A stretch of 64,000 nucleotides of DNA from JAVVHH01 sp965276815 (lineage in GTDB: Bacteria > Pseudomonadota > Alphaproteobacteria > Acetobacterales > Acetobacteraceae). The stretch spans positions 992,001 to 1,056,000 of the forward strand of contig CBDIBE010000012.1 of assembly GCA_965276815.1 (NCBI GenBank), given 5' to 3'. Below are positions 33,255-41,649 of this stretch, piece after piece (position 1 is the first letter of the stretch; each line of letters opens with the position of its first letter). The notes beneath the pieces were generated by a model. It was not told the DNA's origin. It made no database searches and saw only the letters and a list, made by a program, of their open reading frames with translations. The position numbers and the translations under genes were made by a program.

Positions 33255-35486
33255 TTAAACGCCGATTGCATCCCTCACCCGTGCCGCGGTCAGCGGCAAA
33301 TCGCGCAGCCGCTTGCCCGTCGCGTCCCGCACCGCATTGGCGATCGCGGCGGAGGTCGGGCCTTGGCCGGCCTCGCCAGTACCGAGGAAGGGCAGGCCGG
33401 GCCGGGCCATGATCGTCACGTCGATCGACTCCGGCAGCGCCGGGAAGCGCATGATCGGATATCCGCTCCAATCGCTGCTGGTGATCCGCTCCCGGTCGAA
33501 GTGCACGGCCTCGTACAGCGTCCAGCTCGCCGCTTGCACGATTGCGCCCTCGATCTGATTGCGGATCCCGTTCGGGTTAATCGGCTGCCCGCTATCCACC
33601 GCGGCCACGACTCGGCCGATTTTGATCCGCCCGCTCTGCCGCTCGACGCGAAGGTCGAGAGCGATGGCGCAATACGCGGCCAAATTCTTGTAGCGCGCGA
33701 AGGCGAACCCGCGTCCCTCGCCTTCGACCGGCGCCGGCCGTTTCTCCCAGCCAAAGTGCTCCGCCGCCGCCTGGATCACGGCCCGAGCCCGCTCATCCTT
33801 CAGATGCTTCAAGCGAAATTCGACCGGATCCGCCCCGGCCGCATCGGCCAGCTCATCCATGAAGCTTTCGATCGCGAACACATTAAGATACGCGCCGAGC
33901 GAGCGGAGCGCGGAAATGCGGATCGGCATCTCCGCAATGAAATGCGAGATGACCCTCGCGTTCGGCAGCGCGTAAATGGGATTGCTGTTCCGATCGCCGC
34001 CGCCCTCCGGCATCGGGATCGGCGCGGGGGGCGGCACCGGCAGCCTGTCCGGCAGCGCCGCATTCTGCAGCATCAGCCCGCCCACGGTCGGTCGCTGATT
34101 GTGCGTGTTGCTCCACACCTCGTAGTTCCAATCGACGATCGCGCCAGACGCATCGAGCGCTCCCGCCGCTTCGCCGATCATAGCGGGGCCATAAGGCTCG
34201 TTCGTGTGCTCGTCCTCGCGCATCCACTGCACGCGGATTGGCTTTCCCGGCAGCGCGCGGGCGATCAGCACCGCATCGCCAGCCACGTCGTCCGCACCGT
34301 TATGCCCGTAGCAGCCGGACCCCTCGGTATGAATACAGCGCACCTGCTCCTTGGGCACCCGCAGCAGCGAGGCGAGCGAGTCGCGCAGCGGATACACCCC
34401 CTGCGTATGCGTCCACACCGTCATCACGCCATCCGCAAGCTGCGCGACGGCGCATGACGGCCCGATCGCGCCGTGCATCGTGTAGGGCCGCGTGTAGCGC
34501 GCGGAGATGCGCTTGACCGGCGGGCTGGCCGGGTTGGTCCAGTTCAATACGGGGATGTCGCGCGCCGGCAGCGCGTGGATGGTGGCCAGGATGGTGCGCT
34601 CGTCCGGCAGCTCGGTGGCGCCCGACCAAGTCGCGGCGGCGGCCAGCGCCCGCATCGCCTTGATCGCCTGCCACTCCCGCTCGGCCACCACCGCCAGATA
34701 GCTGCCGTCGCGGACCACCTTGACCACGCCCGGCATTTTCTCGATCGGCGCGACGTCGAACTGGCCTAGGACCGCGCCCGGCCCCGGCTGCCGCACCACC
34801 CGCGCGTGCAGCATGCCCGGCAGCCGCATGTCCTGTACATAAGCCGCCCCGCCGCTCAGCTTGGCTGGGATGTCGACCCGCTGCATCGGCGTGCCCATGA
34901 TCCGGTAGGCAGAGGGTGGAATCAGCACGCTGCTCGGCTGCGCCGCGACATGCAGCGACAGTCCGTCCGCCAGCGCGCCGTAGGCGAGGTTGCGCCCATC
35001 CGGCCCGTGCATCGCGCCGCCCTCGGCCCGCACTTGCTCAGGGGCCACGCCCAGCCGGGTCGCCGCCGCGTCCTGCAGCAAGCTGCGCACTTGGGCGGCC
35101 GCGTTGAGCAGCGCGGTGCCGCTGTCCTGCATCGAGTGGCTGCCCGCGGTGACGCCCTCGTTTGGTGTCAAGCCAGTGTCGGCGGTCACCAGCCGGACCT
35201 GCGCCGGCTGCAGTGCAAGCTGCTCGGCGACGATCTGCAGCAGCGCCGTCTTCAGCCCCTGGCCGAGTTCCGCCTTGCCGGTGAAGGCGGTGACCGCCCC
35301 GTCCGGCGCGACGCGGATCCAAGCGTCCAGCAGCGGAGTGTCTTTCAGGCTGCCCGGCAGGGCCGGTGCGGCTGCCGGCAACGGGCCGCCCGGCTCCGCC
35401 GCAGCGCCGGCGCGGGGGAGGGTGAAGGACACGATCAGGCCGCCGCCAGCGGCCAAGAAGGCGCGGCGCGAGAGCACGGCGTTCAT
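33255..35486 (-). CDS. Molybdopterin-binding subunit, xanthine dehydrogenase family
   Basis: A 743-residue large subunit of the isoquinoline/nicotinate/aldehyde oxidoreductase type. A twin-arginine signal (SRRAFLAAGGGLIVSF) sends it folded to the periplasm. The catalytic Glu lies in GLPFLGTGEAGQGPTSAA, near residue 708. The molybdopterin-contact loop GQPINPNGIRNQIEGAI and RSLGAYLNVFAIESFMDE are also visible. With the [2Fe-2S] subunit and the cytochrome c it forms a three-part enzyme hydroxylating an N-heterocycle or oxidising an aldehyde, passing electrons to a cytochrome. Substrate unknown. Confidence 0.92.
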   Translation of the reverse strand: MNAVLSRRAFLAAGGGLIVSFTLPRAGAAAEPGGPLPAAAPALPGSLKDTPLLDAWIRVAPDGAVTAFTGKAELGQGLKTALLQIVAEQLALQPAQVRLVTADTGLTPNEGVTAGSHSMQDSGTALLNAAAQVRSLLQDAAATRLGVAPEQVRAEGGAMHGPDGRNLAYGALADGLSLHVAAQPSSVLIPPSAYRIMGTPMQRVDIPAKLSGGAAYVQDMRLPGMLHARVVRQPGPGAVLGQFDVAPIEKMPGVVKVVRDGSYLAVVAEREWQAIKAMRALAAAATWSGATELPDERTILATIHALPARDIPVLNWTNPASPPVKRISARYTRPYTMHGAIGPSCAVAQLADGVMTVWTHTQGVYPLRDSLASLLRVPKEQVRCIHTEGSGCYGHNGADDVAGDAVLIARALPGKPIRVQWMREDEHTNEPYGPAMIGEAAGALDASGAIVDWNYEVWSNTHNQRPTVGGLMLQNAALPDRLPVPPPAPIPMPEGGGDRNSNPIYALPNARVISHFIAEMPIRISALRSLGAYLNVFAIESFMDELADAAGADPVEFRLKHLKDERARAVIQAAAEHFGWEKRPAPVEGEGRGFAFARYKNLAAYCAIALDLRVERQSGRIKIGRVVAAVDSGQPINPNGIRNQIEGAIVQAASWTLYEAVHFDRERITSSDWSGYPIMRFPALPESIDVTIMARPGLPFLGTGEAGQGPTSAAIANAVRDATGKRLRDLPLTAARVRDAIGV

Positions 35487-35944
35487 TGCGTTTCAGCCGA
35501 TTGCCAGCTCGCCGCGGCCCGGCGCACCGCGTTCAGGATGCGCATATGCGTCCCGCATCGGCAGAGGTTCACCGCCATCGTATCGCGGATCTGCTGCTCG
35601 GAGGGATGCGGGTGCTGCTCCAACAGCGCCTGCGCCCGCATCACCATGCCGGCGATACAATAGCCGCACTGCGCCGCCTGCTCCTCGATGAAGACTTGCG
35701 GCAGACGCCCGGGCTGGCCGAGGCCCTCGATCGTGCGCACCTGCTTGCCCGCCAGGCTCGCCAGCGGCGTCAGGCAGGAGAACACCGCCCTGCCATCCAC
35801 GATCACCGTGCAAGCGCCGCACTGGCCGAGGCCGCAGCCAAACTTCGCGCCGTTCAGGCCGAGATCGTCGCGCAGGACGTAGAGCAGCGGAGTGTCGGGC
35901 TCGGCGTCCACGTCGTGGTCCTGCCCGTTCACGTTCAGCTTCAT
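35483..35944 (-). CDS. [2Fe-2S] iron-sulphur subunit
   Basis: A 153-residue small subunit with two clusters. The plant-type ferredoxin motif is GCGLGQCGACTV plus CLT, and the helical C-terminal domain has QCGYCIAGMV and the NLCRCGTH pair. Its ATGA overlap with the large subunit and with the cytochrome upstream shows one transcription unit. It has no own signal peptide, so it would be exported piggyback with the Tat-signalled large subunit. Confidence 0.95.
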   Translation of the reverse strand: MKLNVNGQDHDVDAEPDTPLLYVLRDDLGLNGAKFGCGLGQCGACTVIVDGRAVFSCLTPLASLAGKQVRTIEGLGQPGRLPQVFIEEQAAQCGYCIAGMVMRAQALLEQHPHPSEQQIRDTMAVNLCRCGTHMRILNAVRRAAASWQSAETQ

Positions 35945-37239
35945 GAGCCCTCTCCGCGCCGCGCCTTTGCCACATCGTCCGCCGTGACCGCGGTCTCGTT
36001 ACGCCCGCCGAAGCGTGCGCGAACATAGGTCGCAAGTTGCGCCACCTGTTGATCGGTCAGGGCATCGGCGAACTGAGGCATATACGGAGCTGCCCGACCT
36101 TCCCGCCACGGAATACCATGCAGGATTGCCTGCACGACGCCGGTCGGAGCCGATTCGTTCACCGACGTGCTGGCCGAGAGCGGCGGCGCACCGCTCCTCG
36201 TCATCGGCGCATCCGCGGCGTGGCAACTGCTGCAAGCGCCGGTGAACAACGCGGCGGCTTCGGCATCGCTCGGCCTGTCTTTCGGCATCGGCGCTGTCGG
36301 CACGCCTCTGGGCATCTCCGAGGCGATGTAGCTCGCGATCGCCTGCACGTCCGCCTCCGGCACACGGCCCAATTCTTCGGTCACCGCCGTCATCGGCCCG
36401 GCCGCCGCGCCGTGCTTGGCGTCGTAGCCGGTGCGCAGATACGCGGCGAGCCCGGCCTCGTCCCACTGCACCGGGGCCGGCGAGCCGGATTGCAGCGGCG
36501 GCGCATACCATCCCTCGGCCTGGCCACCGGCGAAGCGTTGATCGCCTTGCTCGGCGCCCAGCGCGTTGTGCGGCGTGTGGCAGGCGCCGCAATGCCCGAC
36601 CGCCTCGACCAGGTAAGCGCCGCGGTTCCAGGTCGCGTCATGCGCCGGATCCGCCTGCCAAGGGCCCGGGCGCAGGAACAGTAGGTTCCAGCCGGCGAGA
36701 AGCACGCGCTGGTTCAACGGAAATGGCAGCGAACTACCCGGATTCTGCCGCTGCACCGGCGTCCGGGTCATGATGTAGGCATAGAGCGCGGCGATGTCGT
36801 CGTCGGTCGCCCGGGTGAAGTGCGGGTAGGGCAGCACTGGGTAGAGATGCCGGCCTTCCCGATCGATACCGTCGCGCATGGCCCGGCGAAACGCATCTTC
36901 CGACCAGGTGCCGATCCCAGTGGCCGGGTCCGGTGTGATGTTGGTCGCGTAGACCACCCCAAACGGCGTCGACACGGCGCGCCCGCCGGCGTAGGGACGT
37001 TCATCTTGTGCGGTGTGCCCGTCTTGCGCGGTGTGCCCGCCTTGCGTGGTGTGGCAGACCGCGCAATCGCCGATCGCCGCCAACTCGGCGCCCCGCGTGA
37101 CCTGCGCTTCGGTGAAGCTGGACCGGGCGGGTACGGAACCCGGCGCAATGGCTGGGTGCCAAGCCAGCACAAACCCGCCGATCGCCACCACCGCGGCCAG
37201 CAACACGAGCGATAGAAGGATCCGGCGTGCCATGCCCAA
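35941..37239 (-). CDS. Membrane-anchored tri-heme cytochrome c
   Basis: A 432-residue cytochrome with an N-terminal signal-anchor (ILLSLVLLAAVVAIGGFVLAW) and three CxxCH heme sites: CAVCH at residues 59-63, CGACH near 215 and CSSCH near 339. Each has a downstream Met axial candidate. It accepts electrons from the molybdenum/[2Fe-2S] pair at the periplasmic face. An odd insertion follows the first heme: GGHTAQDGHTAQDE, produced by an 18-base tandem repeat. Its stop overlaps the iron-sulphur gene. Confidence 0.93.
   Translation of the reverse strand: MGMARRILLSLVLLAAVVAIGGFVLAWHPAIAPGSVPARSSFTEAQVTRGAELAAIGDCAVCHTTQGGHTAQDGHTAQDERPYAGGRAVSTPFGVVYATNITPDPATGIGTWSEDAFRRAMRDGIDREGRHLYPVLPYPHFTRATDDDIAALYAYIMTRTPVQRQNPGSSLPFPLNQRVLLAGWNLLFLRPGPWQADPAHDATWNRGAYLVEAVGHCGACHTPHNALGAEQGDQRFAGGQAEGWYAPPLQSGSPAPVQWDEAGLAAYLRTGYDAKHGAAAGPMTAVTEELGRVPEADVQAIASYIASEMPRGVPTAPMPKDRPSDAEAAALFTGACSSCHAADAPMTRSGAPPLSASTSVNESAPTGVVQAILHGIPWREGRAAPYMPQFADALTDQQVAQLATYVRARFGGRNETAVTADDVAKARRGEGS
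37005..37058. repeat. Three tandem 18-base repeats inside the cytochrome c gene
   Basis: Three 18-base units lie at 37005-37022, 37023-37040 and 37041-37058. The first two differ by two bases and the third is more diverged. Being in frame, they add six-residue units (H-T-A-Q-D-G) just after the first heme. Copy number could vary by slippage without breaking the frame. Confidence 0.75.
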
Positions 37240-37320
37240 TCCTAACAGTAACGACGGTTAGCGGGAATTCCCTTATGCGACGGGCCGCATCAAGCACTCG
37301 CCGTCATGTCCAGGCGGTTT

Positions 37321-37350
37321 GAAGCTCGCCAGTTCAGGCCGGCGAGCTTC
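37321..37350. repeat. Perfect 10-base inverted repeat
   Basis: GAAGCTCGCC and GGCGAGCTTC flank a ten-base spacer, forming a stable hairpin just after the small lipoprotein gene and before the cytochrome gene (both minus strand). There is no T-run on either strand. It may act as a 3'-end stabiliser, a terminator of another kind, or a protein-binding site. Confidence 0.6.
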
Positions 37351-37359
37351 TAATATGGT

Positions 37360-37473
37360 TTACCGGCAGCGGTACGGGTGCCAGTAGCACCAGCCACCAC
37401 CGGGGGCGACGACGCAGCCGCCGAGTGGAAGCGCCGTCGCAAGCAGCAATGCAAATACCATTAACCGGCGCAT
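37360..37473 (-). CDS. Small secreted lipoprotein
   Basis: A 37-residue product beginning MRRLMVFALLLATALPLGGC. The lipobox LGGC at residues 17-20 and a leading Arg-Arg pair show a lipoprotein signal, so only the last ~18 residues, rich in Gly, Trp, Tyr and Cys (ending WHPYRCR), remain on the anchored product. An AAGGA site lies nine bases before the ATG. It resembles the short YhhW-like 'VVAPGGGWCYWHPYRCR' entericidin-type lipoproteins in size only. Function unknown. Confidence 0.6.
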   Translation of the reverse strand: MRRLMVFALLLATALPLGGCVVAPGGGWCYWHPYRCR

Positions 37474-37650
37474 GAAGCACCATCCTTCCAATCTCTAAAC
37501 CTCGAGAATACAGAAGGACCCCATTACGAAGGGATACAAAACTTTGCAGCTTTGTAACTTCAAGCTACTGTGAAGCGCTGCGGCTTGTCGCCAAGATGAT
37601 GGCGGATTTGTGCCACTAACTGCGCGTAGTTGCAAGACACATAGGACACA

Positions 37651-37680
37651 TTGTCGTGCTTGGCAAATAGCGCTTATAAT
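37651..37680 (+). promoter_or_regulatory. Sigma-70-like promoter
   Basis: A perfect -10 TATAAT at 37675-37680 and a -35 TTGTCG at 37651-37656 with 18 bases between, in an unusually AT-rich stretch. It points at the 358-residue gene whose ATG is 72 bases downstream. The rest of the region 37474-37650 shows no gene. Confidence 0.55.
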
Positions 37681-37751
37681 GGAATCACTTTTGAGGGCTC
37701 GAGCAGCGCCGCCGCGCGCGCTAGCCGAAGCCGGACATTGGAGAGATTAAG

Positions 37752-38828
37752 ATGGCGAAGGCCCCTGCGTCCGACAGCATCATGCCGGCCTCGAAGATGA
37801 AGCCGCTGCTTACCCTTTCCAAAAAGGAGCCCGTGCAGGCCGCCATCGGCCTGAGCAGTGATGGGGAAGGTATTATCTTCCTCGACAAAAAGGCCAAGCC
37901 GCGAAAATGCGCCTCCATGCTCAAGGCGAGCGCGGCAAAGGCGAAGATCCAGCTCAACGGCTCCAGCCTGCGGTTCGGCCGCGCCGAGGTCGACCCCGAA
38001 TACGACGCCGGCACAGTCCGCTTCTTCATCAACAAGGACGCGCCCGGCAACATGCGCGTCAAGCTGACCGAAGTGATCAAGTTTTGCGCATTCCAGAAGG
38101 TCGAGATCAACGTCGACCCGTCCCTGGAAGAAGAGGCCGAAGATGGGGCGGAGGAGCAGCCGGCCGGCGCCGAGGCGGCTGCACCCGCCGCAAAACCGGA
38201 ACAACCCGACACCGCGACCCTCAAGCAACGCCTGACCGGCCTGGTGCAACAGATCCCGCAAGCGATCACGGCCGATCCGTCCCGCAAGGCAAGCCTGCTT
38301 GAACTGGCCAAAGACGGGCAGGCGCGCATTGCCGGCAACGACATCGAGGGCGCTGTCGCCGCGATCCAGCAGTTGAAGGAGGCGATCGAAGCGCCAGCCG
38401 CGCCCAAGGCCGCGGCCGGTGAAGAGCCCGCTGCAACCGCGAACTATGACAAAGCCCGTTCCGCTTGGATCGCGGTGCGCAGGCAGCTCGAGACGGAGAT
38501 CGACAAGCTGCGCCAGCATATGCTGGAGTTCTACGAAGACACCGACATCGTCGGCAATCTCAACCGCAGCTACAGCACGCGCGTCCAGCCGGTGCTCAAC
38601 ACGCTCGACGAGAGCCTCGCCGAGACGCTCGAGGACGCTGGCAGCGCCAGTGAGCCGCAAAAGCGGACCGAGCTGGTCACCGAGGCGCGCGCCGCCATCG
38701 GCCGCTATCAGGCCTTCTTGGGATCGGAAGCACTGTTTAAGGAACTCGACACCAATCCGTTCGTGCCCATCAGCATCGGCGCCCTGATGAACAAGACGCT
38801 CACCGCGCTATCGGCGGCGCTGCGGTAG
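37752..38828 (+). CDS. Hypothetical 358-residue protein
   Basis: I do not recognise this protein. No signal peptide or membrane helix is visible, so it is cytoplasmic or exported by a dedicated system. Three zones can be seen: a mixed alpha/beta N-terminal part to about residue 120 (AAIGLSSDGEGIIFLDKKAK, GTVRFFINKDAPGNMRVKL); an acidic, Ala/Pro-rich linker (about 121-155); and a long helical C-terminal part with coiled-coil character (WIAVRRQLETEIDKLRQHML). It is convergent with, and 23 bases from, the CesT-type chaperone gene. A strong promoter precedes it. It may be a third member of the effector island, as inference. Confidence 0.75.
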   Translation: MAKAPASDSIMPASKMKPLLTLSKKEPVQAAIGLSSDGEGIIFLDKKAKPRKCASMLKASAAKAKIQLNGSSLRFGRAEVDPEYDAGTVRFFINKDAPGNMRVKLTEVIKFCAFQKVEINVDPSLEEEAEDGAEEQPAGAEAAAPAAKPEQPDTATLKQRLTGLVQQIPQAITADPSRKASLLELAKDGQARIAGNDIEGAVAAIQQLKEAIEAPAAPKAAAGEEPAATANYDKARSAWIAVRRQLETEIDKLRQHMLEFYEDTDIVGNLNRSYSTRVQPVLNTLDESLAETLEDAGSASEPQKRTELVTEARAAIGRYQAFLGSEALFKELDTNPFVPISIGALMNKTLTALSAALR

Positions 38829-38851
38829 CGGTCCCAGTCGGCGCACTCCGG

Positions 38852-39289
38852 CTAGGCTGGCGTCGCCATCGCGCCGGTTTCCTCGGTATAGGGCGTGTCA
38901 TCCACTTCGATCTCGTCGCGGATCAGATCGGCTTCCGCGGCGATCGCGTCGATCAACTTCGCCAGCTGCTCGCCGGCCATCCCGTCCACTGGCACCCGCC
39001 CCCAAATGACGACCGTCCCGGCCGTGTCGCACGACACCCGGAACGGCGCGATCGGGCTGTCGTAGAAGTTGCGCCTTAACAGCCACATCGCCGTGCCGTA
39101 ATCCATCTCCTTCGGCAGGCTCGTCACCGGCGAAACCACCAGCACGGTAAACTCGTCCTCGGCGAACAGGATGACGCTCGAATCGTCGCCGATCGTGAGT
39201 TGCACGCCGCCGTTGGCGTCGGCCTTCAGCTCCGGCGCACCCACAGCCTTGGCCAGATCCGCGTAGAGCGCCTCAGTCTTTGCAAACAT
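38852..39289 (-). CDS. CesT-type type III secretion chaperone
   Basis: A 145-residue small acidic protein of the CesT/SpcU chaperone fold. Family-like features are the N-terminal helix with ALYADLAKAVGAPEL, the strand SSVILFAEDEFTVLVVSPV, the segment YGTAMWLLRRNFYDSPIAPFRVSCD, and an acidic C-terminal helix. Class I chaperones bind one effector near its N-terminus and are usually encoded beside it. Here it follows the ExoU-like gene by 38 bases on the same strand, as SpcU follows ExoU in Pseudomonas aeruginosa. No secretion apparatus genes are in the window. Confidence 0.78.
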   Translation of the reverse strand: MFAKTEALYADLAKAVGAPELKADANGGVQLTIGDDSSVILFAEDEFTVLVVSPVTSLPKEMDYGTAMWLLRRNFYDSPIAPFRVSCDTAGTVVIWGRVPVDGMAGEQLAKLIDAIAAEADLIRDEIEVDDTPYTEETGAMATPA

Positions 39290-39327
39290 AATCCGGCATT
39301 CCCTTCATCAATAGCTCAGTGAGGCGT

Positions 39328-41409
39328 TCAGGTGGTCGGCATCTTGCGGCGCTTCATCTCGGCGGCGAACTTCTTGTGCCCGCGCCGCTTCTTGTCCGCC
39401 TTCTTCTCGAAATGCTTGATCGCGACGTCCAGCGCGGCGTTGACGTCTTCCGGCGTCTTCGCCGCACGCAGCAGGCCTTCAACGATCAACAATGTCTCGA
39501 TGCCGGCACCGCCCTTCGGCTCGCCTTTCATCTTCGGGTAGACGAACTGCTTAAGGGTGTTGTCGGCATAAGTATGGGCTTTCAGCGAGTCCGAGACGGC
39601 GAACGTCGCCTTCAGCACATCGCTTTTCCCGCCACCTTTGCGGACCGCGTCGAGCAGCGAATCGAGGCCGCCTTTGTTCAACTCGCGGCCGACATAGCCT
39701 TGGAAGTCCAAATTGCCCGCGGCGAGCTTATCGAGCTCGTCGATCGCCATGGTCGCGTTCTTGTCCTGCAGCACGTTGGCGGTCGGCCCGTCATTCTTCT
39801 TCACCGCCTCATGCAGCTTGTCGATCATTTCCTGCACGCGCTCACGGAACACGTGCGCATCTTTGGCGCCGGGGTAATCGCTGTCGGCCAGGCCCTCCAG
39901 GTCGCCCATCGGGATGGAGACGAACATCTGCGAGTCCGAGGCGAACTCCCGCGTCTTTGGCTCCTTCTCGCGCTCGATCTGGATGTTCGTGACCGTCTTG
40001 GTCTTGTCCTGCAGGGCGATCTTGGCCTCGCCTTCCAGGCCGAAATTAAGCGTCCCGTCGCGCATATCGACGTTCTTGAACTTGCCGTCCGTCTTGCGCT
40101 TGTAGGTGACTTGCAACGGAACGACCACGATCTCCTCGGGGCGATCCGACATGTCACGGTTTTTCGCATATTCGGCGCCGGAATGGTTCGAGCCCGTAAA
40201 CCAATCCGCGGCCTTGGCCCCGAAGCCTTGCCCCGGTTTGGCCGTGCCCTGCAGCAAGTCGTTGGTATTGCCGCTCGTGCTCTCGAACACAAAGGTCATC
40301 CCGCGGCTGTCGGGCATCGGGTCGAGATTGCGTTCGTTGCCGATGCTGGACGAGGTCGGCGTATTGTTCATCACGCCGCCGTCGATGAAACGAACCGTCA
40401 AGCCGCTGGACAGCTTGATGTCGACTGGCTTGAACGCTGCGGGGAACGAGGCCGAGGCGTGCACCGCCACGCAGACCGGCAGGTTCGGCTCGTTATCCGC
40501 GTCGAACACATAGAGCTGGCCTTGGTCGTTGCCGTCCTTTACCTTCTTCTTCTTGCCCTTGTCGTCCTCGGTGAACTCGTCGGTGTAGGTCCCCGTCATC
40601 ACCACTTCCTTGACTGCGGGGATATGCTTAGAGAGGATCCGCAGATCCAAAAAGGTCGGCCCTTTCTTGTTTTCACCAATCCGCTTGGCCGCATCGACGA
40701 CTTCCTGCGCGGGCTGCTTGCCGTCCTTGCGCGTATTTTTCATATATTCGAGAATGCGGGTGCGCAGCGTACCGCTCAGCGTGTCGCCGACAACGTCCTC
40801 GAGCCCCTGGCCGGTCAGCGGGTTGCCGCTGCCGGTTTTGACCTTGTTCTTGATCGCGGCCGCCAGCATGCCCCTCTTGGTGCCGCCCGTCCCTTCGACG
40901 ATCTTCTCCGTCGTTGAGTCCGCATTCGCGATTTCGCTGAACTCTTCGGCGGTGATCCCCGCCGCGACCAGCGCGGCCGTCATCGAGCCGACCGAGGCGC
41001 CGGCAATCTTGGTGGAGCCCTTCAGCACACCGCTATCCTGCAGCGCCTGGAGCGCCCCAGGCAGCGCCGCGCCTTTGGCGCCGCCGCCCGAGAAGGTGAT
41101 CTCGCGCACCGGCGGCGGCGGGGCGGTGAACAGCGTCTCGCCGTTCGGGCCTTTGCTGATGGTGATCTTCTTGCCGCCCGTGCCGGTAAATTCTTGCGGC
41201 GCCGGGTCTTGCTTCGGCGGCGCGATCACCTTGCTCGACCGCTCGCGGCTGCTACCGAGCTTGACCCCGGACCTCTCGGGCGGAGTAATATTGGTTGGCA
41301 CTGGCGCGAAACGCACCTTTTTATTGCCCTGGCCCAGCGGCGTCGGCCTGGCATAGCTGACGCCCAGAACCCGGTCGATCCACTGATCCCGCGACAGAAC
41401 CTCACTCAT
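39328..41409 (-). CDS. ExoU-like patatin phospholipase, putative secreted effector
   Basis: A 693-residue protein starting at the ATG with GGAGGGG seven bases upstream; a longer frame exists but lacks that site. A ~100-residue disordered N-terminal part lacks a Sec signal. The patatin domain follows: oxyanion loop FSGGGAKGAALPG (108-113), nucleophile GASVG (Ser139) and FIDGGVMNN (Asp343). In ExoU the dyad is Ser142/Asp344 in 687 residues, so length and spacing match closely. The C-terminal half, with a basic tail (KKADKKRRGHKKF), would correspond to the membrane-binding region. The chaperone gene follows. The GC content is visibly lower than in flanking operons. Expected activity: phospholipase A2 in a host cell; target unknown. 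Confidence 0.85.
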   Translation of the reverse strand: MSEVLSRDQWIDRVLGVSYARPTPLGQGNKKVRFAPVPTNITPPERSGVKLGSSRERSSKVIAPPKQDPAPQEFTGTGGKKITISKGPNGETLFTAPPPPVREITFSGGGAKGAALPGALQALQDSGVLKGSTKIAGASVGSMTAALVAAGITAEEFSEIANADSTTEKIVEGTGGTKRGMLAAAIKNKVKTGSGNPLTGQGLEDVVGDTLSGTLRTRILEYMKNTRKDGKQPAQEVVDAAKRIGENKKGPTFLDLRILSKHIPAVKEVVMTGTYTDEFTEDDKGKKKKVKDGNDQGQLYVFDADNEPNLPVCVAVHASASFPAAFKPVDIKLSSGLTVRFIDGGVMNNTPTSSSIGNERNLDPMPDSRGMTFVFESTSGNTNDLLQGTAKPGQGFGAKAADWFTGSNHSGAEYAKNRDMSDRPEEIVVVPLQVTYKRKTDGKFKNVDMRDGTLNFGLEGEAKIALQDKTKTVTNIQIEREKEPKTREFASDSQMFVSIPMGDLEGLADSDYPGAKDAHVFRERVQEMIDKLHEAVKKNDGPTANVLQDKNATMAIDELDKLAAGNLDFQGYVGRELNKGGLDSLLDAVRKGGGKSDVLKATFAVSDSLKAHTYADNTLKQFVYPKMKGEPKGGAGIETLLIVEGLLRAAKTPEDVNAALDVAIKHFEKKADKKRRGHKKFAAEMKRRKMPTT

Positions 41410-41453
41410 TGCGCGCCCCTCCGAAATTACCAGCAACACCAATAACCCGCATC

Positions 41454-41481
41454 ATTACGGTATCACCCAGCGTAGGGTCAA
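41454..41481 (-). promoter_or_regulatory. Candidate promoter of the ExoU-like gene
   Basis: On the minus strand TTGACC (41481-41476) and CGTAAT (41459-41454) are 16 bases apart, 45 bases upstream of the effector ATG. The match to sigma-70 consensus is moderate. No type III regulator box was recognised. Confidence 0.33.
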
Positions 41482-41649
41482 AGCCAATGGTCTGGCCCTT
41501 ATTCCCCGCCGCCATGCATGATCCGCAGCTCCCACGGCATGATGACCCGGCGGAAGATCGCCGGATCGGTCCAGCCCTTCGCCTTGCGCCGTGGCAAAGA
41601 TGTTAGAAGCAAGCTACGGATGGCGAAAGCAGCGGGAGGAGCCAGCGCC

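Noticed and set aside
32637..34457. A 606-codon plus-strand frame
   Set aside because: It is antisense to the SDR and molybdopterin-subunit genes and has shadow-type composition.
41499..41596. A short minus-strand frame ending in TAA with product tail WTDPAIFRRVIMPWELRIMHGGGE
   Set aside because: It looks protein-like and may be the tail of a lost gene, but it has no start, no ribosome site and no family I recognise, so I do not call it.
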